A stretch of 64,000 nucleotides of DNA from Hallerella sp964397425 (GCA_964397425.1 CAYNID010000004.1:1-64000); one strand, 5' to 3'. Counted from the first letter of the stretch, positions 34,490-44,685 are shown. The notes: generated by a model not told the origin, from the letters alone. Translations and numbers: made by a program.

Positions 34490-36157
34490 ATGAAAAAAGC
34501 CTTCTTATCCATCTTGGCCGTCAGCGCCACGGCATTCCTTTGGAATTGCAGTGAAGAATCGTCTTCCAATTCGGTTCTGCCGGACGAAATGCCGACCACC
34601 TCCAGTTTGCCGTATTTCTTTGGCGGCTTCACCATTGATGCCACAACGGGAGCCGTTTATGAAGCGGCGTCCGGAACACAGGTCGGGCAGCTGAACGCCG
34701 ACGGAACCATCACGAACGCCGATGGCAATGTCATTTTGGCAGCCGACACAACGCTCCTCCCCAAGCTTTCCGAATCGGGACTTCTTTTTAACAAGAACGG
34801 CAACGTTTCCGATTTGAACGGGACCCCCATCGGCGTTTTAAACCCCGACGGACAAACGATTACACATCCCGACGGCACCGTGACCGACTTGCTCGGAAAC
34901 GTGATTTCCACGCCTATTGTGGAAACGTCCAGCGCCTCCATTGAAATTCCAACGTCTTCTTTCTCTGTTTTGCCGACCTCGTCTGAAACTGTGGTGACCC
35001 CAACGTCTTCGGAATCAACCCTTCCGGTAATTTCTTCGGCGACGGAAATCAGCTCGTCGAGTGCCCAGCAAACCCATTTTGGCAACTTGACCATTTCTGG
35101 CAATTTGACGCAAAACGTGTCCAAAAACGCAAGCATTTCCCCAATCGCCATCAGTGGCGTTTCTGAAGAACCGAACCGCAGTTGGAACCTTTATTGGCTC
35201 GCAACTCATTTCGACCAGGCCGCAGGAACATATACCATTTCCGGAACTGTTCCCGACCACCTTCAAGAAGGAACCATTTCTGAAAACTTTACTTTTGGAA
35301 GCGAAAAGGTCACTTTGACGTTAAAAATTGGCAACGCGACTGTCGCAAACAGTTCTTCCGCCACCCAGACCGTTTCCAGCTCTTCACAACAACAGCAAAC
35401 GGTTTCCAGTTCTTCTGCCAAGCGGTCCTCCAGCTCGGTTTCGAGCGGAACAACGCTGAACTTCAAAATTATCGAAAACGGAAAGAGAGGCTCAGGCTAT
35501 GCGACCCGCTATTGGGATAGTTGCAAGCCTCACTGCGCCTGGAGTGGCAAAGGCGGTCCAGCGACAACACCGACGCGCACTTGCCATGCTGACGGTTCCC
35601 GTGCCGGTGTGGATGAAAAATCGGCGTGCGATGGCGGAACGGCAGGGACCTGTTTAAGCCAAATTCCCCAAGTCATCAACGATAATGTCGCTTACGCATT
35701 TGCGGCAACCCCTGGCGGAGAAAATGATTGCGGGCGCTGCTTTATGCTGACCTTTAACGGAGAAGGCAAGGACGGAACAAATGCTCGCTCCAGGGCTCTC
35801 AAAGGGAAAAGGCTCATCGTCATGTCCAGCAATATCGGATATGATGTCGCTGGCGGTCAATTCGACATCATGATTCCAGGCGGCGGCGTGGGCGCATTCA
35901 ATGGTTGCAGCGTCATGGGACTTTCCTGCGCAGGCAAACAATACGGCGGTCTGCTCGCAACCTGCGAAGATGCGGGTGGCGGAGATGCGAAAATCAAGTC
36001 TTGCCTTATTGAAAGCTGCAATCGGGAATACGCAAACAATTCGCAGGCGAAAGAAGGGTGCTTGTTTATGGCAAACTGGATGAATGCAGCCAGCACGAAT
36101 CCGAAGCACGATTATGTGGAAGTGGAATGCCCGGCGGAACTTGCCGCTAAGTGGTAA
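34490..36157 (+). CDS. GH45 endoglucanase, lipoprotein, copy 2 with extra domains
   Basis: 555 aa from ATG 34490 (GAGG upstream). Lipoprotein-like signal with FLWNC. Residues about 45-145 hold repeated DG phrases (GQLNADGTITNADGN, GVLNPDGQTITHPDG). A Ser/Thr-rich linker follows, then a beta-sandwich-like module (about 195-290; ISGNLTQNVSKN, YTISGTVPDH), another Ser-rich linker, and the GH45 domain (TRYWDSCKPHCAW near 340; GQFDIMIPGGGVG near 457). The catalytic Asp residues are present. It diverges from copy 1 outside the core. Two hairpins follow the stop. Confidence 0.92.
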   Translation: MKKAFLSILAVSATAFLWNCSEESSSNSVLPDEMPTTSSLPYFFGGFTIDATTGAVYEAASGTQVGQLNADGTITNADGNVILAADTTLLPKLSESGLLFNKNGNVSDLNGTPIGVLNPDGQTITHPDGTVTDLLGNVISTPIVETSSASIEIPTSSFSVLPTSSETVVTPTSSESTLPVISSATEISSSSAQQTHFGNLTISGNLTQNVSKNASISPIAISGVSEEPNRSWNLYWLATHFDQAAGTYTISGTVPDHLQEGTISENFTFGSEKVTLTLKIGNATVANSSSATQTVSSSSQQQQTVSSSSAKRSSSSVSSGTTLNFKIIENGKRGSGYATRYWDSCKPHCAWSGKGGPATTPTRTCHADGSRAGVDEKSACDGGTAGTCLSQIPQVINDNVAYAFAATPGGENDCGRCFMLTFNGEGKDGTNARSRALKGKRLIVMSSNIGYDVAGGQFDIMIPGGGVGAFNGCSVMGLSCAGKQYGGLLATCEDAGGGDAKIKSCLIESCNREYANNSQAKEGCLFMANWMNAASTNPKHDYVEVECPAELAAKW

Positions 36158-36164
36158 AAAAATC

Positions 36165-36247
36165 ACGATAGGACTAAAGCCGCCTATCGTTAACAGAATT
36201 TCTTCATAACTCCCTAAAAAATCCGTTTCGAAAGGAACGGATTTTTT
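36165..36247 (+). terminator. Two hairpins after the GH45 genes
   Basis: ACGATAGG (36165-36172) pairs with CCTATCGT (36183-36190) with little T-tail. AAAAAATCCGTT (36216-36227) pairs with AACGGATTTTTT (36236-36247), the stronger terminator, usable in both directions. Confidence 0.78.
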
Positions 36248-36338
36248 CTTTGAAATAAAAAAGGAACCCGTCGACACCTTTTCTCAGACGGGCAATTTCA
36301 GTTGGAACAAACTATTTGCAAAAAGACTTGTACAAGAA

Positions 36339-36369
36339 ATGTCAAACGCCTTTTGAAGGCGTTTGACAT
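36339..36369. terminator. Terminator downstream of tmk
   Basis: ATGTCAAACGCC (36339-36350) pairs perfectly with GGCGTTTGACAT (36358-36369), 12 bp with a TTTTGAA loop. On the minus strand it is followed by TTTCTTG, on the plus strand by CCTTTTT. Confidence 0.75.
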
Positions 36370-36395
36370 CCTTTTTCAAATACTTGAGAAGACGC

Positions 36396-37013
36396 CTACA
36401 AACGGCTTTGAATTAAAGCCCAAAGATCAGAGAAAACGGCGTCCGGAGAACGGTCTGCGTCAATCACCGCAACGCGTTCCGGATAATTCTTTGCAATGGA
36501 AATGTACCCTTGCCGCACCCGACCAAAGAACTCCCATTTTTCACTTTCCATCCGGTCTGGAGATTCGCCGCGGTTCGCCATGCGCATCCGTCCCCGCTCG
36601 ACAGAAATATCCATGACGACCGTAAAATCCGGCAACCATTCTCCGCAAGTCAGTTCCGTCTGCTGTTGAACCAGTTGAATGTCCAATCCCCTGCCATAGC
36701 CCTGATAAGCGAGCGTGCTCCAGGCGAATCTATCAGCCAGAACCACTTTGCCGGCCTGCAATGCGGGCTTCACAATTTCTTCTATCACTTGGGCGCGCGC
36801 AGCATTGTACAAAAGCAGCTCCGTTTTGTCGCCCATGATGCCTTTGTAAGCGGAATCCAAAAGGATTTCCCGAATCCGCTCCGAAATTTTCGCCCCGCCG
36901 GGTTCACGGAGTTTCACCACTTCAAAGTCCTGCCGCTCCATTTGAACGGCGAGCTTTTCCAATTGGGTCGTTTTTCCAGAACCGTCAATGCCTTCGAGGC
37001 TAAAGAAGCGCAT
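36396..37013 (-). CDS. tmk: Thymidylate kinase
   Basis: A 205-aa protein with the P-loop GIDGSGKTTQLEKL at residues 8-21, the DR(F) motif in LADRFAWSTLAYQGYGRG, and RGESPDRME in the lid region. It phosphorylates dTMP to dTDP in DNA precursor synthesis. It starts 14 bp after secA on the same strand. Normal length and complete. Confidence 0.93.
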   Translation of the reverse strand: MRFFSLEGIDGSGKTTQLEKLAVQMERQDFEVVKLREPGGAKISERIREILLDSAYKGIMGDKTELLLYNAARAQVIEEIVKPALQAGKVVLADRFAWSTLAYQGYGRGLDIQLVQQQTELTCGEWLPDFTVVMDISVERGRMRMANRGESPDRMESEKWEFFGRVRQGYISIAKNYPERVAVIDADRSPDAVFSDLWALIQSRL

Positions 37014-37027
37014 TTTTCAAAAACACC

Positions 37028-39904
37028 TTATTCGAGGTTTTTCCCGTGGCACTTTTTGAACTTGAGGCCCGAACCGCACCAGCACGGATCATTTCGTCCG
37101 AGCTTCGGATGTTGGGCTGCGGCAGCTGGCACGCGACGCGGCATGGATGACGGACGTGTTCCCGGAAGAGCCGAGGTCGGAATGACTTTGGATGCAGAAG
37201 ATTCCGTTTGCGGGACCGGAGAAACGGCTTCAGCCTTTTCTTCCAAATCGCCTTCCAAAGCCTTTTCGTTTTCGGCGGCATTGTCCTGCGTTTGCTGAGG
37301 CGCCTGCGGACGCGGCACTTTCTGCAATTGTTCCGGAGATACCGACATGCCGTTCTGCAGCTGAATCCGGATGTTCAAAATCCGTTGGGCTGTCATCACC
37401 GCCGTATCGTCCAAACATTTCTGGAACATTGAAAATGCCTGATTCTTGTACATGACCAGCGGATCTTTTTGAGCATAACCCTGATAACGGATGGAATCTT
37501 TCAACTGATCCATGGCGTAAAGGTTGTCTTTCCAGTGCTGATCAATGGTGTAAAGGAGAATCCGGCGTTCCAACTGGCGAAGATCATTTTCCGGAATGAT
37601 TTCCACCAACTTGTCATACTTCTTTTTGCAAAGGGCTATTACTTCGTCTAAGACCTGTTCCGGAGACATCCGGGAACGCTCTTCTTCGGGCGGGTTGAAG
37701 TCCACGGCAAAGCTCAATTTGACCGCAGTCATCAATCCGTCCCAATTCCATTCGTCCGAGAAGCGGCTCTTGCCGACAAAAGAAGACAACTTGAGATCGC
37801 AAGCGTCCTGGATGTTGTTCCAAATATCCTTGCGGACATCGTCTCCATTCAGAATTTTACGGCGGAGTCCGTAAACCACCTTGCGCTGCTCATTCATGAC
37901 GTTATCGTAATCGAGCAGATATTTACGCGTATCAAAGCTCTGATTTTCCACGCGTTTCTGCGCACTGCGAATAGAGCGGGAAACAATCGGATGGGTAATC
38001 ACTTCGTCGTCGCCAATGCCAAAGCGCGTCATCAGCTGCTTCACATTGTTTCCGCCGAAAATGCGCATCAAATCGTCGTCTAGCGAAAGGAAGTATTGAG
38101 AGGAGCCCGGATCGCCCTGACGCCCCGCACGTCCGCGAAGCTGGTTGTCAATGCGGCGGCTTTCATGCCGTTCCGTACCGAGCACGTGCAAGCCGCCCAA
38201 TTCTTTCACTCCCGGCCCGAGGACAATGTCCGTTCCGCGGCCCGCCATGTTCGTGGCGACAGTCACCTTTCCTTTGTAACCGGCATATTGAATAATCTCC
38301 GCTTCGCGGTCATGATTTTTGGCGTTCAACACATCGTGGGGAATGCCTTCTTTCAACAGAAGCTGGTGCAACTTTTCGGAACGTTCAACCGAAGCGGTTC
38401 CCACCAACAACGGCTGGCCCTTTTCGTGACGTTTTTTGATTTCGTTCACGATGGCTTTCCATTTGGCATTTTCCGTTTTATAGACCAAATCCTGCATATC
38501 CTTGCGGATACAGGGCTTGTTCGTGGGAATGACCCAAGTGTTCATGTTGTAAATTTTGATGAATTCCGTCGCTTCCGTTTCCGCCGTACCCGTCATGCCG
38601 GAAAGCTTTTTATACATGCGGAAGTAGTTCTGGAACGTAATCGTCGCAAGCGTCTGGTTTTCACGGCGAATGGGCACGCCTTCTTTCGCTTCAATCGATT
38701 GGTGAATGCCATCCGAATAGCGGCGACCTTCCATGAGGCGGCCCGTATTTTCATCGACAATGACCACTTCACCGTCGCGGACAATGTAATCCCTGTCGCG
38801 CAAAAAGAGGTTCTGGGCTTTCAACGCCTGGCTGATGAAATGCACCCATTCGGCATGTTCGCCGTAAAGGTTGGTGAATCCCATGAGCTGTTCCACGTGA
38901 TTGGTACCCCGTTCGGTCAGCTGAACCAAACGGTCTTTTTCGTCAACCGTATAATCCTTGCCCCGTTCGAGTTGAGCCACCAGCTGCCGCGATTTTTGAT
39001 ATTTGTCCGTGGCATCTTCGGCAGGCCCGCTGATGATAAGCGGAGTCCGCGCTTCATCGATTAAAATGGAGTCCACTTCGTCGACAATGCAGAAATTCGG
39101 TTCCCGTTGCACGACTTCTTTCGGATCCACCGCCATGTTGTCGCGGAGATAGTCGAATCCAAATTCATTGTTCGTTCCATAAGTGACATCGGAGCCATAA
39201 CTGTTACGGCGTTCTTCCGCATTGAGTCCGTGCACAATCAGCCCCACGGAAAGTCCGAGGAACTTGTAAACAAAACCCATCTGCTTTGCGTCGCGGCCCG
39301 CCAAATAATCGTTCACGGTAACCACGTGAACACCTTTGCCCGAAAGTCCATTCAGATAAACCGGGCAAACCGCAGCAAGCGTTTTACCTTCACCCGTCGC
39401 CATTTCAGCGATAGCGCCTTCATGCAGAACCAACCCGCCAATCAACTGCACGTCGAAAGGGAGCATCCGGAACGGCTTGACTGAATCCGGATACAGTTCC
39501 CGCATTTTGGCATAAAATTTCGCCGGCATGAAAATTTCCCATTCCGGCGTTTCCGCTTCGAGCTTTTCTTTGGCGCTTTGGACCGCGGACAGAATTTCCG
39601 CATCGTCTCCGAGCGTTGAAAAATCAAACCCGAATTCGGATTTAAAAACGTTGAACATGCCCAAACGGCGGTCACACGCTTCCTGGCAAACGGCAAAAGC
39701 TTCGACTTTGATATCTTCAAGGGTTTTCCCGTTTTTCAAAGCTTCGCGGAATTCATCCGACTTGGCAGCCAAAGCGGCATCATCCAGAGATTCCAATTTT
39801 TTACGGGCTTCGTGAATTTGCGCAATCACGGGGCGCAAAGATTTGACTTTGCGTTCGTGCGGAGTTCCAAAGACCTTGTGAAGCAACGAATCAATTATGC
39901 TCAT
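37028..39904 (-). CDS. secA: Preprotein translocase ATPase SecA
   Basis: A 958-aa protein with all SecA motifs: MATGEGKTLAA near residue 100, VDEVDSILIDEARTPLIISG, GMTGTAETEATEF, GRGTDIVLGPGV, QLRGRAGRQGDPG, and the C-terminal zinc motif CWCGSGLKFKKCHG. It drives Sec-dependent export of the many secreted and lipoprotein gene products here. A Glu/Ala/Gln/Pro-rich stretch (about 850-935) precedes the zinc tail. Normal length. Confidence 0.97.
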   Translation of the reverse strand: MSIIDSLLHKVFGTPHERKVKSLRPVIAQIHEARKKLESLDDAALAAKSDEFREALKNGKTLEDIKVEAFAVCQEACDRRLGMFNVFKSEFGFDFSTLGDDAEILSAVQSAKEKLEAETPEWEIFMPAKFYAKMRELYPDSVKPFRMLPFDVQLIGGLVLHEGAIAEMATGEGKTLAAVCPVYLNGLSGKGVHVVTVNDYLAGRDAKQMGFVYKFLGLSVGLIVHGLNAEERRNSYGSDVTYGTNNEFGFDYLRDNMAVDPKEVVQREPNFCIVDEVDSILIDEARTPLIISGPAEDATDKYQKSRQLVAQLERGKDYTVDEKDRLVQLTERGTNHVEQLMGFTNLYGEHAEWVHFISQALKAQNLFLRDRDYIVRDGEVVIVDENTGRLMEGRRYSDGIHQSIEAKEGVPIRRENQTLATITFQNYFRMYKKLSGMTGTAETEATEFIKIYNMNTWVIPTNKPCIRKDMQDLVYKTENAKWKAIVNEIKKRHEKGQPLLVGTASVERSEKLHQLLLKEGIPHDVLNAKNHDREAEIIQYAGYKGKVTVATNMAGRGTDIVLGPGVKELGGLHVLGTERHESRRIDNQLRGRAGRQGDPGSSQYFLSLDDDLMRIFGGNNVKQLMTRFGIGDDEVITHPIVSRSIRSAQKRVENQSFDTRKYLLDYDNVMNEQRKVVYGLRRKILNGDDVRKDIWNNIQDACDLKLSSFVGKSRFSDEWNWDGLMTAVKLSFAVDFNPPEEERSRMSPEQVLDEVIALCKKKYDKLVEIIPENDLRQLERRILLYTIDQHWKDNLYAMDQLKDSIRYQGYAQKDPLVMYKNQAFSMFQKCLDDTAVMTAQRILNIRIQLQNGMSVSPEQLQKVPRPQAPQQTQDNAAENEKALEGDLEEKAEAVSPVPQTESSASKVIPTSALPGTRPSSMPRRVPAAAAQHPKLGRNDPCWCGSGLKFKKCHGKNLE

Positions 39905-40046
39905 AGGAAAAAAAATCCTTTTTAAAATTCGGTTCTAAATTAGAAAAAAAGTCCCACGTGAAAAAGGGAAAGCCGAAAATGCAGGCGAATTTGCCCCGAG
40001 CTTCTGCACGGTCAAATCATCCCGGGCAAATGGATTACAAAAACAT

Positions 40047-41822
40047 TCAGGTTTCTGCATCCCGGGAGCCGTCAATAATCCAATTGCAAAGATTTTTTAT
40101 GTCGTCATAGTCTGGCAAAAACCGGTGCGGATCCTCTTTGCGGACACGTTCGATGAATTGATGCCAGGCCCGTTCATTTTTCCCTTCTAAGCCCAAATGC
40201 TGTTCAATGGCCCCGCGGGTCCAAACCCAAATGCCCACTTCGGATAATTTGCGGTGGATGTTTTCAAGCGGCGCTCTCGCTTCTGGCATCGCCGCCATCA
40301 TCGCGAAAGCCTCACTGGCGCTGATTCGGGATTTTTTGTTCACAGGAATCCCATGGACCAGCCGGATTCGCTCTTGCAGGGAAAGCTCCCGGAAAAGGTT
40401 CTTGCAAAATTTGACATCGGGGTCGTCCCGGTCCAAAAAACCGTCTTGCAAGGCATTGGTGAACGCATAATCCAAATCGACAATCGCGCGGACGGGCAAA
40501 TCCATCGCCGAAAGCACCTGCATACTTTTCCGCGTATTGCTCACGCCGCCCTGATGCACCAGCGCACAACGGATAAGGGCAAAAGAAAGGCCGGTCATTT
40601 TTTCAAAAAGCATCGGCAAAACCCGCCACTCCGTTTTTCCTTCGGTGAGCAGCACATAATCGGCAAACAGCAATTCGTTTGAATTCGAAAGGGAAAAAAG
40701 CATTTGCAGCTGGGACTGCGCATCCGTTATGACCGAATGCACCGCATCTTCCATCCGGCGGCGCATGAACGTTCCCCGTTCTTTATTCTTCCGGATTAGC
40801 AAAGACGTGCTGACATCTTCACTGGTGACCATTTGGGCGGAATGCGTCGCAAATACGACTTGATAACCTTCGCGAGAAAGATTTTTGAGAGCGACGCGCA
40901 CAAGTTCCACCGCCTGCGGATGCAAATACAATTCCGGAGAATCGATTAGCAACAGCGTACGGTTCAAATAATGGTTGTGATGATGCTTTTTGACTTCGTC
41001 CAGATAACGGACCAACGCCATTTGAATGGCCCGTTTCGAGCCCGCCCCCATTGAGCGGATATCGCGTTCAAAGCCGTCATCTTCATCGAGAACGCTCAAT
41101 TTCGCCGTCCCCAAAAAAGATTCAAGGGTCGGCGTCGGAATGTCCAATTTCACATTGACAGACGGGAAAAGCGGGCGGAGCTTTTGGTTCAATCCGCGTT
41201 CAAAAAGTTCAAATTCCGAAGCGCGGGAGCCGCTCTCCGCGTCGAGCAATGCGCTGAACTTGGCAATGAGTTCGTTGAAATCTTTGCCCAGGCGGCGTTC
41301 AAGAGGCCGAAAAATTTCATTCAGCAATTTGGCAAATGCCTTGTCGCCTTCAAAATCCCAAATTTGGATGGGCGGAGGGAATATCCGCGCGAACGTTTCT
41401 TCAAATCCGAAAGGTGCCTTGACCCATTCCCCCTTGCCACCGTCGCCGTTCCAGTCCAAAACCCAAAATTCGACATCGGCGGCGTTTTCTCCGGGAACCC
41501 GTTGCGACCGCTGCACGCGAAAACGCCCATTTTTCAAAAACGGCTCAATCAGCTGCCGCTTCTCCTGTTCCAAACGCGAAAGAACCGATTCGGAAACGCC
41601 CCCAAAAAGCCCCTCGACTTCTACCGCTTGCGCCGGATCGTCAAAATAGGAATTGTCTAGCGACGACCGGTAAAGCAGCCAGCGGATGCCCATCAGGATA
41701 TTCGTTTTTCCCGCATTGTTGTAGCCAATCAACGCAGTGAAATCACTTAGCGGAAAAGTTTCTTCCCGGATGGAACGGAGATTCCGGATGGATATCGATA
41801 TCAGGCGAAGGGATTCTTGCAT
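40047..41822 (-). CDS. OLD-family ATP-dependent nuclease (AAA + TOPRIM)
   Basis: A 591-aa protein. ABC-type ATPase with Walker A IGYNNAGKT (residues 32-40), a signature-like GSKRAIQMALVRY, and LLLIDSPELYLHPQAVELV with FATHSAQMV. The TOPRIM domain follows near 390 (LLTEGKTEWRVLP) with later Asp residues (IVDLDYAF). OLD proteins are nucleases linked to phage exclusion; Gabija GajA belongs here, but no UvrD-like GajB is adjacent. Its neighbour 62 bp upstream on the same strand is a GmrSD-type protein, so the two may form a defence pair. Confidence 0.87.
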   Translation of the reverse strand: MQESLRLISISIRNLRSIREETFPLSDFTALIGYNNAGKTNILMGIRWLLYRSSLDNSYFDDPAQAVEVEGLFGGVSESVLSRLEQEKRQLIEPFLKNGRFRVQRSQRVPGENAADVEFWVLDWNGDGGKGEWVKAPFGFEETFARIFPPPIQIWDFEGDKAFAKLLNEIFRPLERRLGKDFNELIAKFSALLDAESGSRASEFELFERGLNQKLRPLFPSVNVKLDIPTPTLESFLGTAKLSVLDEDDGFERDIRSMGAGSKRAIQMALVRYLDEVKKHHHNHYLNRTLLLIDSPELYLHPQAVELVRVALKNLSREGYQVVFATHSAQMVTSEDVSTSLLIRKNKERGTFMRRRMEDAVHSVITDAQSQLQMLFSLSNSNELLFADYVLLTEGKTEWRVLPMLFEKMTGLSFALIRCALVHQGGVSNTRKSMQVLSAMDLPVRAIVDLDYAFTNALQDGFLDRDDPDVKFCKNLFRELSLQERIRLVHGIPVNKKSRISASEAFAMMAAMPEARAPLENIHRKLSEVGIWVWTRGAIEQHLGLEGKNERAWHQFIERVRKEDPHRFLPDYDDIKNLCNWIIDGSRDAET

Positions 41823-41884
41823 ATCTGTAAACTAGATAAAACCGATTCAAAATGTGCAAGATTTCCCGTCAACCTTTACAATCG

Positions 41885-43879
41885 TCAAGCCTTATCCCAC
41901 AAATCCGCCAATTTTTCGCCTTCATACATCCAGTATTGAGAGCCCTGGTACGCCTCTGAGGGCGTTTGCGTTCCACAGCGCCGTTTGAGTACCTTCGTCA
42001 ACGCGGACAATTTGTAGAGTTTCTCTTCAAATTCCACTTCTTTATCGGAGTCGACTTTCGCCTCGAATTTGGGATTGTCAATAAAGCGGATAGTTTCGCC
42101 GACAAGCCCTAAAAATTCAAACGAAAAACCTCGCGGCTTTGAAGAGCTGTTGAACCCTTTCCGCAGATTATCCGGAATCGGCAGAACGTCTTTCAAAAGG
42201 AATGCGATGATTTCTTGTGCGCGGTTTCGGATGGCGGCTTCATCCCACTTTTCCCGGTCCGTGATGTACGTTTTCGCAATTTGCACACCTTCATAATTGG
42301 CGTAAATCTTTTTTTTGTCGGCAAACGATTTATTGCCGAGTTCCTGATTGTGACGGATGAGAGTCAAGTTGCCGATATTGTTCACGAGTTCTTCATGGAT
42401 ATTTTCGGCATTTTCGCCAAGCTCCGTTTTCCACGCCTCGTTCAACGTTTGCGGCATGATGTGTTCCACTTGCAAAAATTCATCATCCAAGTCTGGACGC
42501 TTTTTTGTCCAGTTTTCTTCCACAAGCGACAAAATGTATTTTTTGTAAGCGAAATTGTAAAAATTGAAATCCTTTAATTTGATGCGCAATTCATCATCGG
42601 TGGGAAGGCGCAAATTGTATTGTAGCCTGCTCAATATTTCAAAAAGAGTTTGGCGTTTGTCCTTTGCGCAAATCAACTCGTCCATTTTCAGAACGAGTTT
42701 CGGAAAGTCCTTGTTTTCCCCCTGAGCCACTCCCAAAATCCGACGACGGGCAATGTAAATGCGGAACGCGTCGAGAATTTCAAACAATTCCCCATCCGTA
42801 AATTTACCGTCATTCCACTGTTCCAAAAGGCCTAGCAAAAAGGAATTGGCAGTCTCCGCTTTGATCATTTTGAAATCTTTCAATTTTTTGCTGAGATCGG
42901 GATGTCCCGAAATATTTCCCGAAAGAATTTCCGCGTAAAGCGGCGAGAGCTTTTCAAATTCGTTGAAAACAGTTTCAACGGAAAGCTCCAAACTTTTCGT
43001 CAGACTTTTAAACTCCCTGTACAGCTCTTTCGCATTATTTTGCGTCGCCTTTGAATAAGACCTTTTCCCACGCAACTGCATAAAGTCGCGGATAAAATCG
43101 GAAATCGTTCCCGTCGGAAACAAGCGTTCCATTTTCAGCCAATAATTTTGATAAAGAAAATCCTGTTTTTCCGCAGTCTTTCCCATCAACAAGTAATTCC
43201 GCACCAAATCCGCAAGCGAAAGCGGCTTCCCAAGTGAATTCATCGATTCGAAAATTTCTTGTGGATTTTCCCAGGGATTTTGCATTTCCAGTTCAATCGT
43301 GACCACGCTGAATTTGCCAAGTCCCAAAGAAATCAACTCGGTCAGCGCATTTCCCATCGCGCCTTGCAGCGCTTTCAATTTGCCTTTGAAAAAAAGATAA
43401 TTCTCGTAAACGGAAGAAATTTCGTCTTTCTCTTCCAACTTTTTCTCCAAAACCAGATTCTTGAACGCCGACCAATCCGTTTCCACTTGCTTCAACTTGA
43501 CTTTGTATTCATCATCGCCACCGCTCGACTCTCTGTTCTGAAGATAATTGTTGTTGATGAACTCCTTTTTATCCGAAACCAAGTCTCGCATGGCAATCAA
43601 AAAGAGCATCGTCGTCGTGATACGCTGTTGCCCGTCGATCAACACCAGTTTGACCGGTTCTCCAAAGGCGGACGGGGAACGAAAATATGTGAGCGTGCCA
43701 AAAAAATGTTCCACCATTTCACCGGCTTTGTTCTTTTTGTTTGTGTTGAGAACATCTTCCCAAAACGCTTCACACTGGCTTTTATCCCACTCGTAATTCC
43801 GCTGGTAAGGCGGAATGAAAAAGGTGACATTGTGATCGGACAAAAGGTCCAACAGGTTTTGCGACAGCGCCTTCATCAT
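41885..43879 (-). CDS. GmrSD-like DUF262/DUF1524 restriction protein
   Basis: A 664-aa single-chain protein. The N-terminal DUF262 (GmrS-like) domain has PPYQRNYEWDKSQ and IDGQQRITT near 80-88. The C-terminal DUF1524 (GmrD-like HNH) domain has QVEHIMPQTL near 470 and VNNIGNLTLIRH. Type IV enzymes of this group cut modified phage DNA using nucleotide hydrolysis. Start ATGATG at 43879/43876, with AGGAG in the right place. Complete, with the OLD gene downstream. Confidence 0.9.
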   Translation of the reverse strand: MMKALSQNLLDLLSDHNVTFFIPPYQRNYEWDKSQCEAFWEDVLNTNKKNKAGEMVEHFFGTLTYFRSPSAFGEPVKLVLIDGQQRITTTMLFLIAMRDLVSDKKEFINNNYLQNRESSGGDDEYKVKLKQVETDWSAFKNLVLEKKLEEKDEISSVYENYLFFKGKLKALQGAMGNALTELISLGLGKFSVVTIELEMQNPWENPQEIFESMNSLGKPLSLADLVRNYLLMGKTAEKQDFLYQNYWLKMERLFPTGTISDFIRDFMQLRGKRSYSKATQNNAKELYREFKSLTKSLELSVETVFNEFEKLSPLYAEILSGNISGHPDLSKKLKDFKMIKAETANSFLLGLLEQWNDGKFTDGELFEILDAFRIYIARRRILGVAQGENKDFPKLVLKMDELICAKDKRQTLFEILSRLQYNLRLPTDDELRIKLKDFNFYNFAYKKYILSLVEENWTKKRPDLDDEFLQVEHIMPQTLNEAWKTELGENAENIHEELVNNIGNLTLIRHNQELGNKSFADKKKIYANYEGVQIAKTYITDREKWDEAAIRNRAQEIIAFLLKDVLPIPDNLRKGFNSSSKPRGFSFEFLGLVGETIRFIDNPKFEAKVDSDKEVEFEEKLYKLSALTKVLKRRCGTQTPSEAYQGSQYWMYEGEKLADLWDKA

Positions 43880-44026
43880 CTGCTCCTTTTTTATTCAATA
43901 TAACAACACGCAACTGCAGCTGTTTTGAAACGGAAAACGCGGAGAATCCCGTCAAAGTCCCCATTTGTTTTCAACAACGAATCGGCTCATCACCGTCCGC
44001 AGCGGGAAACTTTTGCCGCGGACAAA

Positions 44027-44683
44027 TTACCGCTGCAAATCTTCGAGAACTTCATTTGGCCCAAGGACAAAGAGAATGTCATTTTCCTTCAGTTCATGGT
44101 CCGCCAAATTTCCAATCAGCGCTTGGGGCTGTAGCGGATCCCGGATGGCGATAATCTGAATCCCGTATTTGCTTGTCAACGCCAATTCTTTCAACGTTTT
44201 TCCCCGGAATTTTTCGGGGCAGAGAATTTCGACTATAGAAAATCCATCGAGGAACGGCAATCTGTCGAGCATGTTCGGGTGTGTCAGGCGTTCCGCCAAA
44301 GAAATCGCCATGTCGCGTTCCGGCTGGAAAATATCCGAAACGCCGAACCGTTCAAGAATTGACGTATGCTGGGAACTTGAACTTTTGGCGATAATGTGTT
44401 TGGCGCCGAGTTCCTTCAGATTCAAAATCGTGAGAAGGGAGGCTTCCAAGTCAGCCCCGATGCAGCAAATGACCGCATCGACTTTGGTGACAGGAAGCGA
44501 GGCCAGTTGCGCCTTCCGGGTGGTGTCCGCCACAACAGCCTGGGCGACATTCGGCGTAATGTCTTGCACTTTTTCGGGCGTATTGTCCACAGCGAGAACT
44601 TCACTGCCAAGGCTTGTCAAATGATTGGCGAGAAAGATGCCCGTATTGCCCAAACCGATGACGATAAATTGCGATTTTGCCAT
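44027..44683 (-). CDS. ktrA: Potassium uptake regulatory subunit (KtrA/TrkA type)
   Basis: 218 aa from ATG 44683. Rossmann RCK-N domain with GLGNTGIFLANHL at 9-21 and an acidic AVDNT (nucleotide-ribose contact), then an RCK-C domain ending GPNEVLEDL. It binds nucleotides and gates the KtrB channel-like transporter, encoded directly upstream with a 2-bp gap. The longer frame upstream overlaps ktrB and is not needed. Confidence 0.9.
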   Translation of the reverse strand: MAKSQFIVIGLGNTGIFLANHLTSLGSEVLAVDNTPEKVQDITPNVAQAVVADTTRKAQLASLPVTKVDAVICCIGADLEASLLTILNLKELGAKHIIAKSSSSQHTSILERFGVSDIFQPERDMAISLAERLTHPNMLDRLPFLDGFSIVEILCPEKFRGKTLKELALTSKYGIQIIAIRDPLQPQALIGNLADHELKENDILFVLGPNEVLEDLQR

Positions 44684-44685
44684 TT

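Noticed and set aside
40047..43879. Gabija defence system
   Set aside because: The OLD protein resembles GajA, but the neighbour is GmrSD-like, not a UvrD/GajB helicase.
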